DNA of 7,217 bases from Pseudomonadota bacterium. Lineage in GTDB: Bacteria > Pseudomonadota > Alphaproteobacteria > Rhizobiales > Devosiaceae. The notes below the pieces were generated by a model, which ran no database searches, was not told the DNA's origin, and saw only the letters and a program-made list of their open reading frames with translations. The stretch covers positions 1-7,217 of the forward strand of contig JAEYTN010000067.1 in the NCBI GenBank assembly GCA_023433985.1. Direction: 5' to 3'. Positions 5,464 through 7,217 of the stretch are shown here, one piece after another. Made by a program: the position numbers and the translations under genes. Positions within the stretch are counted from its first letter, which is position 1, and each line of letters begins with the position of its first letter.

Positions 5464-7041
5464 ATGGCGTCGCAATCCACAAACGCGCAGCGGCCCGACG
5501 GGGCCGCTGCAACTGCCCCGGCAATTGAGCTCAAGGGCATCAACAAGCATTTCGGCCCGGTTCACGCTAATCGCGACATCGACCTTAGGGTCGAGCGCGG
5601 CACGGTGCACGGCATCGTCGGCGAGAATGGCGCGGGCAAATCGACACTGATGTCGATCCTCTACGGCTTCTACACCGCCGACAGCGGCGAGATTTTCGTC
5701 AACGGCAAGCTCGAGCACATCACCGATTCGCGTCACGCGCTGGCGCTGGGCATCGGCATGGTGCACCAGCACTTCATGCTGGTGGACAATTTCACCGTGC
5801 TCGAGAACCTGATCCTCGGCGCCGAGGGAGCAGCCCGCACCAGGCCTGCGCTGGACAAGGCGCGCGCCGAACTGAACCGGATCGAGGAGGAATACAGCTT
5901 CGAGGTCGACCCCGACGCGATCGTCGAGGAAATCTCGGTGGGGCAACAGCAGCGCGTCGAGATCCTGAAGGCGCTCTATCGCGGCGCGGAAATCCTGATC
6001 CTTGACGAACCGACCGGCGTGTTGACGCCGGAAGAGGCGGACGATCTGTTCCGCGTGCTGCGCACCCTGCGCGACGAGGGCAAGACCATCATCCTGATCA
6101 CCCACAAGCTTCGGGAGATCATGGCCATTACCGACAATGTTTCGGTGATGCGACAGGGCCAGATGGTGGCAACGCTGAAGACTGAGGAGACCAGTCCCGA
6201 ACAGCTCGCCGAACTGATGGTGGGGCGGCGGGTGCTGCTGCGCGTCGACAAGGGCCCGGCCAACCCCGGCAAGCCCCTGCTGGAAGTCGAGGATCTCGTG
6301 GTCGCCGATGACCGCAAGGTGGTGCGGGTCAAGGGGGTGAGTTTCACCGTCAGGGCGGGCGAGATCGTCGGCATCGCCGGCGTTGCGGGCAACGGCCAGT
6401 CGGAACTGCTCGAGTCCATTTCCGGCATGCGCGACCAGCTGAGCGGGACGGTGCGACTCAACGGCCAGCCGCTATCGCTTGAAGGCGACGATGGCGCGCG
6501 TCGAGCCCGTGTTGCCGGCCTGGCGCATGTGCCGGAGGACCGGCACCGCATGGGCCTCGTCGTGCGCTTCACGGAGTGGGAGAACGCCATTCTCGGCTAC
6601 GAATATCTGCCCGACTATGCCAGCGGGCTGTTGCTCGATATCGGCAAGGCCAGGCAGGCGGCCAAACGCGCCATCGAGACGTTCGACATCCGCCCGCCCG
6701 ATACCGAACTGCGCACTGCCAACTTCTCCGGCGGCAACCAGCAGAAGATCGTGCTGGCGCGCGAGATCGGCCGCAACCCGGACGTGCTGATCGTCGGCCA
6801 GCCGACCCGCGGCGTCGACATCGGCGCCATCGAGTTCATCCATAATCAGCTGATCAAGCTCCGCGACGCCGGCAAGGCCATCCTGCTGGTGTCGGTGGAG
6901 CTCGACGAAATCCGTTCGCTCAGTGACCGTATCCTGGTGATGTTCGACGGCCGCATCGTCGGCGAAGCCGACCCCGCTACCGCTACCGAAAACGAGCTGG
7001 GCCTGATGATGGCTGGCATCGACAAGGGCGCAGCCGCATGA
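5464..7041 (+). CDS. BMP-type ABC transporter ATP-binding protein (two fused nucleotide-binding domains)
   Basis: A 525-aa cytoplasmic ATPase with two ABC domains in one chain, as in RbsA-like sugar and NupA-like nucleoside importers. The first domain (about 20-255) is intact: Walker [10 protein letters not shown] (53-61), Q-loop Gln102, signature SVGQQQR (158-164), Walker B ILILDEP (177-183) with catalytic Glu182, and H-loop His214. The second (about 272-515) is degenerate: the Walker A position reads [10 protein letters not shown] (306-315) without the Lys, Walker B ends in VGQP rather than DEP, and the H-loop His is replaced in LVSVELDE (475-482). It keeps an intact signature SGGNQQK (422-428). 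This asymmetry is normal for the family and implies one hydrolysing site. The ATG at 5464 lies 12 bp after the binding-protein stop with only AGG directly before it, a poor ribosome site that suggests translational coupling. Residues 1-19 are a non-conserved Ala-rich extension. Confidence 0.95.
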   Translation: MASQSTNAQRPDGAAATAPAIELKGINKHFGPVHANRDIDLRVERGTVHGIVGENGAGKSTLMSILYGFYTADSGEIFVNGKLEHITDSRHALALGIGMVHQHFMLVDNFTVLENLILGAEGAARTRPALDKARAELNRIEEEYSFEVDPDAIVEEISVGQQQRVEILKALYRGAEILILDEPTGVLTPEEADDLFRVLRTLRDEGKTIILITHKLREIMAITDNVSVMRQGQMVATLKTEETSPEQLAELMVGRRVLLRVDKGPANPGKPLLEVEDLVVADDRKVVRVKGVSFTVRAGEIVGIAGVAGNGQSELLESISGMRDQLSGTVRLNGQPLSLEGDDGARRARVAGLAHVPEDRHRMGLVVRFTEWENAILGYEYLPDYASGLLLDIGKARQAAKRAIETFDIRPPDTELRTANFSGGNQQKIVLAREIGRNPDVLIVGQPTRGVDIGAIEFIHNQLIKLRDAGKAILLVSVELDEIRSLSDRILVMFDGRIVGEADPATATENELGLMMAGIDKGAAA

Positions 7042-7217
7042 GACGTCCCATTCCCCGCTGGGCCGACCTGGTCCTGCTGCCGCTGCTGAACCTGGTGCTG
7101 GCCTTCGGCATTTCCGGGCTCGTCGTGCTGATGATCGGCGGCAACCCGCTCGAGGCTTATCACGCCATCTTCTTCGGTGCCCTGGGGTCCGGCGATGGGC
7201 TCAGCTACACGCTCTAC
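7038..7217 (+). CDS. BMP-type ABC transporter permease, N-terminal fragment (3' end outside window)
   Basis: The start codon overlaps the ATPase stop codon as ATGA. Exactly 60 codons are visible and the frame stays open to the window end. After a short basic start (MRRPIPRW) there is one transmembrane helix (about residues 11-33, rich in Leu, Val and Phe), then NPLEAYHAIFFGALGS (36-51), the pattern found after the first helix of inner-membrane permeases of nucleoside and RbsC-like importers (BPD_transp_2 family). These importers normally need two permeases, so a second permease gene is expected just downstream, outside this window. Too short to be captured as a complete open frame, but family and context agree. 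Confidence 0.9.
   Translation, partial: MRRPIPRWADLVLLPLLNLVLAFGISGLVVLMIGGNPLEAYHAIFFGALGSGDGLSYTLY

Noticed and set aside
4198..6105. A 635-codon open frame on the minus strand opposite the importer genes
   Set aside because: Its sequence is the Asp/Val/His/Gly-rich mirror of the binding-protein and ATPase codons, it spans several unrelated genes and the operator region, and it shows no family resemblance.
6370..6840. Loss of Walker A Lys, Walker B acidic residues and H-loop His in the second ATPase domain as a sign of gene decay
   Set aside because: This degeneracy is usual in the second domain of RbsA/NupA-like importers, and the frame is intact over the full family length.

Overview
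The window is GC-rich and tightly packed, with codon use and protein families typical of an alphaproteobacterium, most likely Hyphomicrobiales (Devosia or a related genus would fit; the genus is a guess). It holds seven genes in two divergent blocks separated by a 238-bp intergenic region. Two genes are cut by the window edges.

Left block, minus strand (3565 down to 1). Three closely spaced genes read leftward. The first is a 395-aa soluble alpha-helical protein whose size and layout recall TelA-type 'toxic anion resistance' proteins. The second is a 313-aa protein with one transmembrane segment that I recognise as DUF6384-like. The third is a coiled-coil protein ending in a Gly/Ser/Arg-rich tail, cut off at position 1. 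The gaps are 14 bp and 4 bp, with a TTG and then a GTG start, so they look like one translationally coupled operon. Its function is unknown. The third gene is easy to miss because it has no stop codon inside the window.

Right block, plus strand (3804 to 7217). A small CoxG-like SRPBCC protein is followed, after a 184-bp gap, by the start of a BMP-type ABC importer operon: periplasmic binding protein, double-domain ATPase (12 bp later) and the first 60 codons of a permease (overlapping ATGA). Known members of this transporter family import nucleosides. The gap upstream of the binding protein carries a 16-bp palindrome matching the E. coli RutR operator consensus (TTGACCA-N2-TGGTCAA) at 13 of 14 specified bases. 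RutR controls pyrimidine/purine metabolism, so transporter family and operator independently point to nucleobase or nucleoside uptake.

There is no sign of mobile elements, CRISPR arrays, tRNA or rRNA genes. Very long open frames antisense to both blocks are GC-driven shadows. The parts that most deserve a second look are the uncharacterised left-hand three-gene module, the RutR-like operator, and a CoxG-like protein without any visible molybdenum hydroxylase.
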